Assembly (NCBI RefSeq): GCF_020097815.1
Contig: NZ_CP083663.1
Span: forward strand, 2,542,001 to 2,606,000
Direction: 5' to 3'
Length of the DNA: 64,000 bases
Source: Haloprofundus salinisoli
Lineage (GTDB): Archaea > Halobacteriota > Halobacteria > Halobacteriales > Haloferacaceae
Part shown: positions 33,717 through 42,735 of the stretch, one piece after another
How the letters are laid out: each line of letters begins with the position of its first letter
How positions within the stretch are numbered: the stretch's first letter is position 1
The notes under the pieces: model-generated
Database searches by the model: none
Told to the model about the DNA's origin: nothing
Seen by the model: the letters and a program-made list of their open reading frames with translations, nothing else
Made by a program: the position numbers and the translations under genes

Positions 33717-35843
33717 ATGGACCCAAAGCGGGAGCTTTCGAGCATCGACCTCGCCGCGCTCGTCACCGAGCTGCGCCGATACGAGGGCGCGAAGGTCGAC
33801 AAGGCCTACCTGTACGGCGACGACCTCCTGCGCCTCAAGATGCGGGATTTCGACCGCGGCCGCGTCGAGCTTCTGGTGGAAGTCGGCGACGTCAAACGCG
33901 CACACGTCGCCGCCGCAGAGCACGTTCCCGACGCACCCGGTCGCCCGCCGAACTTCGCAAAGATGCTCCGCAACCGCCTGTCGGGCGCTGACTTCGCGGG
34001 CGTCGAGCAGTTCGAGTTCGACCGGATTCTCGTCTTCAAGTTCGAGCGGCCGGACGCCGACACCGAACTCGTCGCCGAACTGTTCGGTCAAGGAAACATC
34101 GCCGTTCTGGACGAAAACCGGGAGGTAGTGAGCAGTCTCTCGACGGTTCGACTCAAATCGCGCACCGTCGCGCCGGGCAGTCAGTACGAGTTCCCGAGTT
34201 CGCGGCTCAACCCGCTGGACGTGCGTTACGAGGCGTTCGCGCACAAGATGGACGACTCCGACACCGACGTCGTCCGAACGCTGGCGACGCAACTGAACCT
34301 CGGCGGACTCTACGCCGAGGAGGTGTGCAGTCGCGCGGGCGTCGAGAAAACACTCGACATCGCCGACGTAGGCGACGAGGAGTACGAGAAGCTCTACGAC
34401 GCGCTCGGACGAATTCGAGAGCAGCTCGCGCAGGGAGAGTTCGACCCGCGCGTCTACCTCGAAGACGAGGCCGTCGCCGACGTGACGCCGTTCCCGCTCG
34501 AAGAGCACGAACGGGAGGGTCTCGACGCCGAGGCGTACGATTCGTTCAACGAGGCGCTCGACGAGTACTTCTACCGTCTCGACCGCAGCGACGACGACGG
34601 CGGTTCCGGCGGGAGCGGGGCCGCCGGCGACACCGGCAGACCCGATTTCGAGGAGGAGATCGAGAAGAAACAGCGCATCGTCGAGCAGCAGGAGGGCGCT
34701 ATCAGCGGTTTCGACGAACAAGCCGAAGAGGAGCGCGAACGCGCCGAGCAGGTGTACGCGCGCTACGACCTCGTAGACGAGATTCTGACGACGATACGCG
34801 GCGCGCGAGAGCAGGACGTCCCGTGGGACGAAATCGGCGAGAAGTTCGAGGAAGGCAAGGAACAGGGAATCGAGGCGGCCGAGGCCGTCCGCGGCGTCGA
34901 CGGTGCGAACGGGACCGTCACCCTCGCGCTCGACGAGACGACGGTGACCCTCGACGTGTCGATGGGCGTCGAGAAGAACGCCGACCAGCTCTACAAGGAG
35001 GCAAAGCGCGTCGAGGAGAAAAAGCAGGGCGCGCTCGAAGCCATCGAGGACACCCGCGAGCAGCTGGAGGCGCTCGAAAAACGCCGCGAGGAGTGGGAAC
35101 GGGGCGACGAGGACGAGGCGGCCGACGACGACGAGGACGGCGAACACGAAGAGATCGATTGGCTCTCGCGGCAGTCGGTGCCGATTCGCCAGCAGGACCA
35201 CTGGTTCGAGCGGTTCCGCTGGTTCCGCACCAGCGACGACTTCCTCGTCATCGGCGGGCGCAACGCCGACCAGAACGAGGAGCTGGTGAAGAAGTATCTC
35301 GGGAAGGGCGACCTGTTCTTCCACACGCAGGCCCGCGGCGGTCCGGTGACGATCCTGAAAGCGACCGGCCCGAGCGAACCCGCCCGCGACGTGGAGATAC
35401 CCGAACAGAGCAGACGGGAGGCGGCGCAGTTCGCCGTCTCCTACGCCTCCGTCTGGAAGGAGGGACGCTTCGCCGAAGACGCGTACATGGTGAACCACGA
35501 CCAGGTGTCGAAGACGCCCGAGAGCGGCGAGTACGTCGAGAAGGGGTCGTTCGTGATTCGCGGCGACAGGACGTACTACCGCGACGTGAAAGCCGAAGTC
35601 GCCGTCGGCATCGCCTGCGAACCGGAGACGCGCGTCGTCGGCGGGCCGCCCTCGGCCATCGAACCGCAGGCCGAGACGTCGATTCGAGTCCGACCGGGTC
35701 GCTACGCACAGAACGATATGGCGCAGATGTGTTACCGGGAACTCCGCAAACGATTCGCCGACCAGTCGTTCGTTAGAAAAGTTGCGAGCGCAGATAAGAT
35801 ACAGGAGTTCCTGCCGCCGGGCGGCAGCGAGATGGTCGAGTAA
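33717..35843 (+). CDS. rqcH: RqcH/NEMF-family ribosome quality control factor
   Basis: A 708-residue NFACT protein. NFACT-N spans about 1-170 and contains the conserved Asp102-Arg103 pair (EFDRILVF) needed in bacterial RqcH for tRNA-dependent tail synthesis. Helix-hairpin-helix and long coiled-coil regions follow (about 200-270 and 300-500), with an acidic linker near 470-485, and the NFACT-R domain closes the protein (about 500-610; FRTSDDFLVIGGRNADQNEE and GDLFFHTQARGGP). RqcH binds large ribosomal subunits carrying stalled chains and adds alanine tails. ATG at 33717 (MDPKRELSSID) is the family start. pelA, which splits the stalled ribosome first, is encoded 2.2 kb downstream. Confidence 0.95.
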   Translation: MDPKRELSSIDLAALVTELRRYEGAKVDKAYLYGDDLLRLKMRDFDRGRVELLVEVGDVKRAHVAAAEHVPDAPGRPPNFAKMLRNRLSGADFAGVEQFEFDRILVFKFERPDADTELVAELFGQGNIAVLDENREVVSSLSTVRLKSRTVAPGSQYEFPSSRLNPLDVRYEAFAHKMDDSDTDVVRTLATQLNLGGLYAEEVCSRAGVEKTLDIADVGDEEYEKLYDALGRIREQLAQGEFDPRVYLEDEAVADVTPFPLEEHEREGLDAEAYDSFNEALDEYFYRLDRSDDDGGSGGSGAAGDTGRPDFEEEIEKKQRIVEQQEGAISGFDEQAEEERERAEQVYARYDLVDEILTTIRGAREQDVPWDEIGEKFEEGKEQGIEAAEAVRGVDGANGTVTLALDETTVTLDVSMGVEKNADQLYKEAKRVEEKKQGALEAIEDTREQLEALEKRREEWERGDEDEAADDDEDGEHEEIDWLSRQSVPIRQQDHWFERFRWFRTSDDFLVIGGRNADQNEELVKKYLGKGDLFFHTQARGGPVTILKATGPSEPARDVEIPEQSRREAAQFAVSYASVWKEGRFAEDAYMVNHDQVSKTPESGEYVEKGSFVIRGDRTYYRDVKAEVAVGIACEPETRVVGGPPSAIEPQAETSIRVRPGRYAQNDMAQMCYRELRKRFADQSFVRKVASADKIQEFLPPGGSEMVE

Positions 35844-35897
35844 AAACCGGGGGTAAACCGCCTCAAAGCCCAGATAATCCGATTTTCGGGAAGAAAA

Positions 35898-35907
35898 GGA
35901 TATATCC
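35898..35907. promoter_or_regulatory. Palindromic TATA-like element before the DUF4013 pair
   Basis: GGATATATCC is a perfect 10-bp palindrome containing a TATA core, about 95 bases before the first DUF4013 gene. The distance is large for a leaderless start, so it may be an operator or the promoter of a longer leader. Confidence 0.4.
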
Positions 35908-36001
35908 TCGTGAGGAGTATCCAGGGGCTGAGAACTATACGAGGAGCGTCGCGTTCGTGAACGAACGTCGGAGCGACTCGCGGCGGTTCTCGGAAATCAT
36001 C

Positions 36002-36697
36002 ATGTTTACCGAATCGCTCTCATACGTGCGAAACAGCGACGACTGGGCGAAGAACGTCCTCATCGGCGGGATCCTCAGTCTGCTCGGCTTCCTGATCGTC
36101 CCGACGTTCCTCGTCATGGGCTACCTGCTCCGCGTCGTCCGCGGGTCGATGCGCGGCGACGAGAAACCGCCCGCGTTCGACGAGTGGGGTGAGATGGCCG
36201 TCGACGGGCTGAAAGGGTTCGCCATCGGGCTCGCGTACGGCCTCGTTCCGATGGTCTTGGCCGTCGTGTTCGCGGTGCTCACCGGCCTGACGACCAACGG
36301 CGGAAACGTCGGCGTCGTCAGCGGCCTCTTCGGCCTCGTCGGCGCGCTCCTCGTCTTGGTGACGGGTCTCGCCGTCGTCTACGCGCTGCCCGCCGGACTG
36401 GCGAACTACGCCGAGACCGACCGGATGGGTGCCGCGTTCGACGCCGGAATGCTCCGCTCGACGCTCACCTCCGGGACCTACGCGACGGCGTGGCTGATGG
36501 CGTTCGCCGTCTTCCTCGTCGCCGGTATCGTCGCGGGCGCACTGAACGTCGTTCCGCTGCTCGGCACCGTCGTCGGCGTGTTCGTCACGTTCTACGCCGC
36601 CGTCGCCGGCTACCACATCATCGGCCGCGCGTGGGGTGAGATGCACCCCGTCGAGATGCGCGACGGCGAGATGCCCGACGAACGCGCTGCCATCTGA
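36002..36697 (+). CDS. DUF4013 membrane protein 1
   Basis: A 231-residue protein with about five hydrophobic segments and the DUF4013 signature: MFTESLSYVRNSDDWAKNVL at the start, GYLLRVVRGSMRGDEKPPAF with the basic/Pro motif after the second helix, and GLANYAETDRMGAAFD before the last two helices. The family is widespread in archaea and has no known function. The upstream in-frame sequence lacks coding character, so ATG at 36002 is used. A second member follows 82 bases downstream, and both probably share a transcript. Confidence 0.88.
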   Translation: MFTESLSYVRNSDDWAKNVLIGGILSLLGFLIVPTFLVMGYLLRVVRGSMRGDEKPPAFDEWGEMAVDGLKGFAIGLAYGLVPMVLAVVFAVLTGLTTNGGNVGVVSGLFGLVGALLVLVTGLAVVYALPAGLANYAETDRMGAAFDAGMLRSTLTSGTYATAWLMAFAVFLVAGIVAGALNVVPLLGTVVGVFVTFYAAVAGYHIIGRAWGEMHPVEMRDGEMPDERAAI

Positions 36698-36779
36698 CGG
36701 CCGTCGTCAACCCGCTCGTTTTTTCGGAGACCGCGCTCGGAGGTACGGTTATGTGTCGACGGGCCGACTGTGCGAGTAG

Positions 36780-37700
36780 ATGTTCCGCGACGCGCTGAAC
36801 GCTCCGGCCCGAACCGCCGACGCGGTTCAGACGCTGTTTTTCGGTGGAGTTCTCTCGCTTCTGGCTCTCGCGTTGCCGCTCGGCTGGCTGGTAGCGGTAG
36901 CTGCCGTCCCGTTTCTCGTCCTCGCGTTTCCGTTCGTGTTTCTGCCGTCGCTGTTGCTTCGGGGCTACTACGTGCGGACGATGCAAGCGGGACTCGAAGG
37001 GCGAGACGCCGCGCCGTCGTTCGTGCGGTGGGGCGGACTGGTCCGGGACGGAATCCGGACGTACGTCGTCGCCTTCGTCTACCTGCTGCCGGTAGTTGTG
37101 CTGTGGCTCCTCGTCGCAACGATAGCAGTGGCGGTTCAACTACGCGGTGTCGCCGGAGGTGTCGGCGAAAGTCTCGTCGCGCTCTCGGTGACGCTCGCGA
37201 CTCTCGTCAGCGGCCTCTACCTGCCGGTTTTCGCGTACGTCTTCCCAGCGGCACTCGTGACCTACGCCGCGACGGAGCGTCTCGCCGCGGCGTTCTCACC
37301 GCGGACCGTCGGCCGTGTCCTCGTCGACCGGGAGTACGCGACCGGATGGTTGCTGGCGAGCGGGCTCCTGTTGGTCGTCGTCTTCTTCGGACTGCCGCTG
37401 TCGCTGTTTCTCGTCGGTGTCGTCGCCGTCTTCTACCTGCAAACTGTCGCCCACTCGGTGTACGGTCGGTCCGCACGGGCCACGCTGGCGGCCGAACACG
37501 ACGACGGAAGGACGGAACCCGAGACGGTACGGCGCGAACCCGAGGCGTCGGCGGCGGTCCAGGTCGGACGGAGCGTCGCGTACACCGACGGTCACCCGGG
37601 AGCCGACGTCCCGAGTGCCGGTCCCGACGAGACGACATCGGGTCCCCGGGAAAGGAGAGAGGACACCGAGTGGACGGTGACAGACGAGACGAGGAAGTAG
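36780..37700 (+). CDS. DUF4013 membrane protein 2
   Basis: A 306-residue paralogue of the preceding gene. The same landmarks recur: MFRDALNAPARTADAVQTLF, LLRGYYVRTMQAGLEGRDAA PSF and ALVTYAATERLAAAF. The membrane part ends near residue 225 and a hydrophilic tail of about 80 residues, not present in the first copy, follows. Sequence identity is low, so the duplication is old. Tandem arrangement suggests a heteromeric pair, though this is inference. Confidence 0.85.
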   Translation: MFRDALNAPARTADAVQTLFFGGVLSLLALALPLGWLVAVAAVPFLVLAFPFVFLPSLLLRGYYVRTMQAGLEGRDAAPSFVRWGGLVRDGIRTYVVAFVYLLPVVVLWLLVATIAVAVQLRGVAGGVGESLVALSVTLATLVSGLYLPVFAYVFPAALVTYAATERLAAAFSPRTVGRVLVDREYATGWLLASGLLLVVVFFGLPLSLFLVGVVAVFYLQTVAHSVYGRSARATLAAEHDDGRTEPETVRREPEASAAVQVGRSVAYTDGHPGADVPSAGPDETTSGPRERREDTEWTVTDETRK

Positions 37701-38036
37701 AACCGACGGCCCCGCTCCGCGGCGGCGGCGCTCGTCGGTCACGTCAGCGCCGAGAGCGTTCCGGCCGAGTAGACCGAGCGGAGGCGACGCGGTCTGACGC
37801 CGGTGGAACGACTGTATGGCGAACTGGCGGTCATCGTCTCGGTCTGCGGGCGGCGACCGCGCTACGGCCTCGACCTCGCTCCGATGGTTGCTCGGAGCGA
37901 CCCGCAGTCTGGTTTCAACGCACAGACCGGAGTGGTCCCGTCATCCGGGATAAGAGTTCGTCGTCACTGCGGACTCCCGCGGCCGTGACTGCGCCGATGC
38001 AAAGCCACCTTAACCCCCGAGGGCGAGATTCGAACC
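37701..38036. other. Intergenic region before pelota
   Basis: 336 bases without a convincing frame on either strand. The only feature I see is a TTAA core at 38010-38013 (CACCTTAACCCC), 24-27 bases before the pelA ATG, which would give a leaderless transcript. Confidence 0.5.
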
Positions 38037-39104
38037 ATGCGAATCGCTGGCCGTGGTCGCGGCGAGGAGGGGCGCGAGCGCATCACGCTCGTTCCCGAGA
38101 ACGTCGACGACCTCTGGCACCTCTCGTACGTACTCGAACCCGGAGACCACGTCTCGGGCGACACGACCCGCCGCATTCAGCGCGCCGACGACCAGATGCG
38201 TGACACCGGCGGCGAGCGCGAACATCTTCACGTCACCATCGAAATCGACGACATCGAGTTCGCCCGCTTCGCCAACCGACTCCGGGTCGGCGGCGTCATC
38301 GTCGGCTGTTCTCGCGAGGACCAACTCGGCCACCACCACACGCTCAACGTCGAGGAGCGCGGCGAGATAACCATCGAGAAACACTTCAAACCGGACCAGA
38401 TCGACCGCATCGAGGAGGCCGAGCGCGCCACCGAGAACCCCGACGTCGTCATCGCCACCGTCGAGGAGGGCGAGGCGTACATCCACACGGTCGCGCAGTA
38501 CGGCACCGAAGAGTACGCCTCCTTCACCGCGCCGACGGGGAAAGGCGAGTACGCTCGTCCGCGCAGCGAGCTGTTCGACGAACTCGGGTCGGCGCTGTCG
38601 CACGTCGACGCCGACACCGTGATTCTGGCCGGGCCGGGTTTCACGAAACAGGACGCGCGCGACCACATCGCCGACAACTACCCCGAGGTGGCCGAGAAGA
38701 TGACCACCGTCGACACCGCGAGCGTCGGCGACCGCGGCGTCCACGAGGTGCTGAAGCGCGGCGCGGTCGACGAGGTGCAGAAGGAGACGCGCATCGCCCG
38801 CGAGGCCGAGCGCATCGACGACCTGATGGAGCGCATCGCCGAGGGGGCGAAGGCCGCCTACGGGGTCGAGCAGGTGGCGCAGGCCGCGGAGTTCGGTGCC
38901 ATCGAGGAACTGCTGATTCTGGATTCGCGCCTCCGCGACGAGCGACAGGGCCGCGGCGACTGGGAACGGGACGTCAACGAGATAATCGAAACCGCCGAGC
39001 AGAAGGGCGGCGAGGTGACCGTCTTCTCCGCGGAGTTCCAACCCGGCCAGCAGTTGAAGAACCTCGGCGGTATCGCGGCGCTCCTTCGGTACCGACTCGA
39101 GTAG
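38037..39104 (+). CDS. pelA: Pelota, mRNA surveillance and ribosome rescue factor
   Basis: A 355-residue archaeal Pelota, the eRF1-like protein that enters the empty A site of stalled ribosomes with aEF1A or ABCE1 and splits them. Domain 1 (about 1-125) starts [20 protein letters not shown]; domain 2 (about 130-250) lacks the GGQ motif, as it should; domain 3 (about 255-355) contains [20 protein letters not shown] and ends [16 protein letters not shown]. Length and start are normal. A TTAA promoter core places transcription start at the ATG. It works upstream of RqcH, encoded 2.2 kb away on the same strand. Confidence 0.96.
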   Translation: MRIAGRGRGEEGRERITLVPENVDDLWHLSYVLEPGDHVSGDTTRRIQRADDQMRDTGGEREHLHVTIEIDDIEFARFANRLRVGGVIVGCSREDQLGHHHTLNVEERGEITIEKHFKPDQIDRIEEAERATENPDVVIATVEEGEAYIHTVAQYGTEEYASFTAPTGKGEYARPRSELFDELGSALSHVDADTVILAGPGFTKQDARDHIADNYPEVAEKMTTVDTASVGDRGVHEVLKRGAVDEVQKETRIAREAERIDDLMERIAEGAKAAYGVEQVAQAAEFGAIEELLILDSRLRDERQGRGDWERDVNEIIETAEQKGGEVTVFSAEFQPGQQLKNLGGIAALLRYRLE

Positions 39105-39209
39105 TTCTCACCACCGTCGTTCCCTCGCCAGGAATCGGTCGCATTCGCCCGTGGGAGAGCGTCACGCCACGGGGATGACGCTTTTGCGTGTCGAATCCTA
39201 CCTCCGCCC

Positions 39210-39653
39210 GTGGCGCGCCGCAGATCGGACCGACGGACGCTGACCGACCGGTTCGAGCGGTGGCTCGACTTCGTCTTCTTCGCGGCGATGGAGGTGTCGT
39301 TTCTCTCGTTGCCGGTGCTCGTGCTTCTGCTCGGCGTCCGGCCGGCCGGACCGGTGTCGGCGGCGGCGCTGACCTCGCTTTCGACCACCGTCGTCGCCGT
39401 CGGAAGCTTTCGGGGACGGACCCTCGACGTCGGCGCGTGGCCGCGCGTCGGTCAGCTTCGGACGATGCCGATTCGGTCGGCGTACTACGGTGCCGTCATC
39501 GGCGGCGGAACGCATCTCGGAACGGTCGTTCACCTCGAAACCGGCGTCGGGTGGGCCGTCGTCGTCGTTCCCGCCCTCCTCTCGGTGCTCGCGCTGGCGG
39601 CGTTGCCTCGCGCCCTCGACACGCTGTTTCGCGTCTCTCGGGCGAGTCTCTGA
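39210..39653 (+). CDS. Hypothetical membrane protein
   Basis: A 147-residue protein with a basic N-terminus and four hydrophobic segments (about 22-42, 48-65, 92-108 and 112-132). Codon usage is that of expressed genes. GTG at 39210 is the best start, giving MARRRSDRRTLTDRFERWLD; no other start lies nearby. No family is recognised. It converges on the ornithine cyclodeaminase-family gene, 22 bases apart, and follows pelA on the same strand after 105 bases. Confidence 0.72.
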   Translation: MARRRSDRRTLTDRFERWLDFVFFAAMEVSFLSLPVLVLLLGVRPAGPVSAAALTSLSTTVVAVGSFRGRTLDVGAWPRVGQLRTMPIRSAYYGAVIGGGTHLGTVVHLETGVGWAVVVVPALLSVLALAALPRALDTLFRVSRASL

Positions 39654-39675
39654 CCAGCGGGTCGGTGCGCGGCGG

Positions 39676-40674
39676 TCACTCGCCGGTAAGCGCCTCGCTG
39701 GCGGGCGCGAGGTCGATAGTCGTCCCGAGTCCTTCGTCGCGCGCCTTCTCGTACAGCATGTACGCCGCGGCGACCGTCTCGATGCCGGTGCCGCCGCTGT
39801 CGAACAGCGTGATCTCTTCGTCGTCCTCGCGGCCCGGCACCTCGCCGGCGACCACCTCGCCGAGTTCGGCGTAGATGTCGGCTTCGGTGACGACGCCCGC
39901 CTCCATCGCGTGGAGGAACGACCCGGCGTCCTCGGTCGCGCGCGCTCGGAGGTCGGGGACGTACTTCGAGCGCTCGATAGTCGTCGCGTCGACCTCCCGT
40001 TTGTCGGCGTTGTACTGGCCCATCGCGGTGACGTGGGTTCCCGGTTCGAGCAGGTCGCCGTCGAACACCGGCTCCGGGGCGTTCGTCGCCGTGATGACGA
40101 CGTCCGCGCCCTCGACGGCGGCGGCGCTGGAGGCGACGGCGGCGACGCTCGCGTCCAGCAGGCGGTCCATCTCCCCGGCGAACGACTCGCGGTGTTCCTT
40201 CGTCGGCGAGTACACCCAGACGGTGTCGAGGTCGCGGACGGCGGCCGTCGCGCGCAACTGTCCGCGGGCCTGCGCGCCGCTGCCGATGACTGCGACCGAC
40301 TCGGCGTCCTCACGGGCGAGAGCGTCGACGGCGACGCCGCCCGCCGCCCCCGTCTTGAACGGGTTCATGCTCGCGCCGTCGAGCAACGCGAGCGGTTGAC
40401 CCGACTCGGCGTCGAAGAGCGGCGTCATGAACCACGCGTCGCGTTCGCCGAAGCCTGCGGCGTACATGTAGCCGCCCATCGCGCCGGTCTCGGGGAGGAC
40501 GGCGGCGTAGGTGGTGAACATCCCCGGCGGGTCGCTGTTGACGAGTTTGGTCCGCGGTTCGGCGGGCGCGCCCTCGCCGCGCTGCCGATAGCCCTCCCGC
40601 ACTGCGTCGACGTACTCTGCGGACGTTGCGAGTCCGGCCACATCGTCACTCGTGAGAAACAACGCGTCTGTCAT
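39676..40674 (-). CDS. Ornithine cyclodeaminase/alanine dehydrogenase-family enzyme
   Basis: A 332-residue member of the ornithine cyclodeaminase/mu-crystallin family. The Rossmann fold is clear in VAVIGSGAQARGQLRATAAV (about 126-145), the substrate Lys region in AEPRTKLVNSDPPGMFTTYA, and the catalytic Asp lies in ALFDSGGTGIE near 290-305 (motif LFDSGGTGIE). Archaeal members include an NAD-dependent alanine dehydrogenase, and others act as cyclodeaminases or imine reductases, so the substrate stays open. ATG at 40674 is standard for the family. It is a single-gene transcript between two unrelated genes. Confidence 0.9.
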   Translation of the reverse strand: MTDALFLTSDDVAGLATSAEYVDAVREGYRQRGEGAPAEPRTKLVNSDPPGMFTTYAAVLPETGAMGGYMYAAGFGERDAWFMTPLFDAESGQPLALLDGASMNPFKTGAAGGVAVDALAREDAESVAVIGSGAQARGQLRATAAVRDLDTVWVYSPTKEHRESFAGEMDRLLDASVAAVASSAAAVEGADVVITATNAPEPVFDGDLLEPGTHVTAMGQYNADKREVDATTIERSKYVPDLRARATEDAGSFLHAMEAGVVTEADIYAELGEVVAGEVPGREDDEEITLFDSGGTGIETVAAAYMLYEKARDEGLGTTIDLAPASEALTGE

Positions 40675-40802
40675 ACTCGACGAGACGGACGCGACGCCTA
40701 AAACCGTGCGGGCGTCGGCCAGAAGAGCAAGACCTCGTCGAGAAGACGAACCGGAGAACGGAGAATCCGAAATGCGAGAAGAGAGAAGAGACGGGAACCG
40801 GC

Positions 40803-41027
40803 TCAGTCAGCGTTGAGTTGCTGGGGCTGGGTGTTCTGCGAGACCGGACTGGGTTGGCTCTCCACCGGACCGTTGACGAACAGGGCGTGGCCCATGATGC
40901 CGACCGAACCCATCGCCGCGATGGGGACGGCGGTCGTGAGACCGACGCCGACGGTGGTGAGTATTGCAGTGACTCCGAACAACACGAGCGGAATGAGTCC
41001 AAGAACGTAGTCGTAGTATCCCGTCAT
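40803..41027 (-). CDS. Small conserved haloarchaeal membrane protein
   Basis: A 74-residue protein with two hydrophobic segments: YYDYVLGLIPLVLFGVTAIL and VGLTTAVPIAAMGSVGIMGH, then a polar, Gln-rich tail (SQPSPVSQNTQPQQLNAD). I recall similar short proteins in many haloarchaea; function unknown. A strong TATA element (AATTATATATCC, 41052-41063 on the minus strand) lies 31 bases before the ATG, consistent with a leaderless, possibly abundant transcript. Confidence 0.75.
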   Translation of the reverse strand: MTGYYDYVLGLIPLVLFGVTAILTTVGVGLTTAVPIAAMGSVGIMGHALFVNGPVESQPSPVSQNTQPQQLNAD

Positions 41028-41051
41028 AATGTATTACAAAGTATGCATGGG

Positions 41052-41063
41052 GGATATATAATT
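41052..41063 (-). promoter_or_regulatory. TATA element of the small membrane protein
   Basis: The minus strand reads AATTATATATCC about 30 bases before the ATG at 41027, a strong archaeal TATA box giving an almost leaderless mRNA. Confidence 0.6.
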
Positions 41064-41131
41064 CTTTCCTGTGACCAAAACACAACCACCAGAAAATTAG
41101 CAGGTAGGATTTCTATAAGTTATGAGAATAC

Positions 41132-41240
41132 ACGGCCGCTTCGGGCCGTCGTCGACCCGGAGCGCGGCTCTCTCGAAAATGGCGTTTCAGCCCCGGAAAC
41201 GGCTGAAATCGACACTCAGTGGGACGTCCTAGGGTGTGTC
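41132..41240 (+). promoter_or_regulatory. Structured leader candidate before the MFS permease
   Basis: Downstream of a TATA-like TATAAGTTAT (about 41114-41123) lie three stem-loops: ACGGCC/GGCCGT (41132-41137 with 41144-41149), TTTCAGCC/GGCTGAAA (41185-41192 with 41201-41208) and GACAC/GTGTC (41211-41215 with 41236-41240), the last enclosing GGACGTCC. They would lie in a leader of about 230 bases before the GTG at 41374. The plus frame across them is open, so a gene remnant is an alternative. Confidence 0.4.
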
Positions 41241-41373
41241 TCTATCTCAAAGGTAGCTCGCAGCGTCCGTGTAACGACTCCGCTATTCTCTCTGAATTCG
41301 GCGCGCCGGCTGGAGTTTCGTCCGGTTTGCCCCCATCGGTGCGTTAAACCGTTCCGTCGTCAGAATCACCATC

Positions 41374-42699
41374 GTGAACCGTAACGACCGTTCGATTGTG
41401 GCGCTCGTGATGCTCGCGCACGGGATGGTCCACACCTACGAGTTGTCCGTTCCCATCTTCGTCACGATCTGGCTGAGCGAGTTCGAGACCATCAATCTCG
41501 GTCTCGCACAGTTTCCGGTGAACTCGGCGACGCTCGGGTTAGTCGTCACCGCGGGCTACGGCCTCTTCGGTCTCGGCGCGCTCCCCGGCGGGGTGCTCGT
41601 CGACCGGCTCGGCTCGCGCCGTCTCATCACGCTCTGTCTGCTCGGAATGTCCGTCTCGTTTTTCGTTCTCGGCGTCTCGCCGGGCGTTCTCGCTATCGCC
41701 GTCGCCTTCCTCTGTTGGGGTGCGGCCGCGAGCGTCTATCACCCCGCGGGACTGGCGCTCATCAGTAAGGGCGTCGAGGAGCGCGGAACCGGGTTCGCCT
41801 ACCACGGGATGGCCGGAAACATCGGCATCGGCCTCGGGCCGCTCGTCGCCGCCATCCTCCTGTTGTTCGTCGACTGGCGCATCGTGGCGGTCGTCCTCGC
41901 CGTCCCGGCGCTGTTGGCGGCGCTGTTCGCCAGCCGCGCCGAGTTCGACGAGAACGCCGCCGTCAGCGGGGCAGCCGTGGAGACGGACGGCGGGGGCGAT
42001 TCCAAGGCCGACGCCGGCGTCGAGTCGTGGGCGGAGTTCGTCACCGAGTCGAGACGGCTGTTCGCCGGCAGCTTCGTCTTCGTCTTCGTCGTCGTGATGT
42101 GCTCGGGACTGTACTACCGCGGCGTTCTCACGTTCCTGCCGCAGTTGCTGGCGGGGCTGCCGGGTGTCGACCCCGTGTCGATCTCGGCGTTCATCCCCGA
42201 CGACCTGCTCGCGTCGGTCGGCCTCGAGGCCTCCGGCGACAGTCAACTCAACCCCGAGCGCTACATCTACTCGGGGCTGCTCATGATCGGCGTTCTCGGC
42301 CAGTACGCGGGCGGGAAACTAACCGACAGGTACGCCCCCGAGAAGGGTATCGCCGGCGCGTTCGCCGGACTGGCAGTTCTCGCGCTCGTCTTCCTCCCGG
42401 TGGCGAACATGGGTATCGTCCCGCTACTCGTCGTCGCCGCGATTCTCGGCTTCGCGCTGTTCGTCGTCCAGCCGCTGTACCAAGCGACCGTCGCGGAGTA
42501 CACGCCCGCGGGGACGCGCGGTCTCTCGTACGGCTACACCTATCTGGGCGTCTTCGGCATCGGCGCGCTCGGCGGCGCGATCGCGGGCGCGATTCTCGAA
42601 TACGCCTCGCCCGAGGTGCTGTTCGTCACGCTCGCGGCGTTCGCCGCAGTCGCGTCGCTGGTCGGCGTCTACCTCTCGCGGAGCGCGTCGAAGGTCTGA
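41374..42699 (+). CDS. MFS permease 1
   Basis: A 441-residue major facilitator with 12 membrane segments. Motif A is seen after helix 2 (GVLVDRLGSRRLITLC) and again, weaker, in the second half (GKLTDRYAPEKGIAG). The central loop (about 190-215) is acidic and short. HGMVHTYELSVPIFVTIWL in helix 1 resembles a haloarchaeal subgroup of unknown substrate. GTG at 41374 is the likely start, since it opens MNRNDRSIVALVMLAH. It faces the DUF3054 gene across 36 bases. The leader upstream may be structured (41132-41240). Confidence 0.88.
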   Translation: MNRNDRSIVALVMLAHGMVHTYELSVPIFVTIWLSEFETINLGLAQFPVNSATLGLVVTAGYGLFGLGALPGGVLVDRLGSRRLITLCLLGMSVSFFVLGVSPGVLAIAVAFLCWGAAASVYHPAGLALISKGVEERGTGFAYHGMAGNIGIGLGPLVAAILLLFVDWRIVAVVLAVPALLAALFASRAEFDENAAVSGAAVETDGGGDSKADAGVESWAEFVTESRRLFAGSFVFVFVVVMCSGLYYRGVLTFLPQLLAGLPGVDPVSISAFIPDDLLASVGLEASGDSQLNPERYIYSGLLMIGVLGQYAGGKLTDRYAPEKGIAGAFAGLAVLALVFLPVANMGIVPLLVVAAILGFALFVVQPLYQATVAEYTPAGTRGLSYGYTYLGVFGIGALGGAIAGAILEYASPEVLFVTLAAFAAVASLVGVYLSRSASKV

Positions 42700-42735
42700 G
42701 TTCGAGTCGGCTGTCGGAAGAATCGGAGTTGGTTT

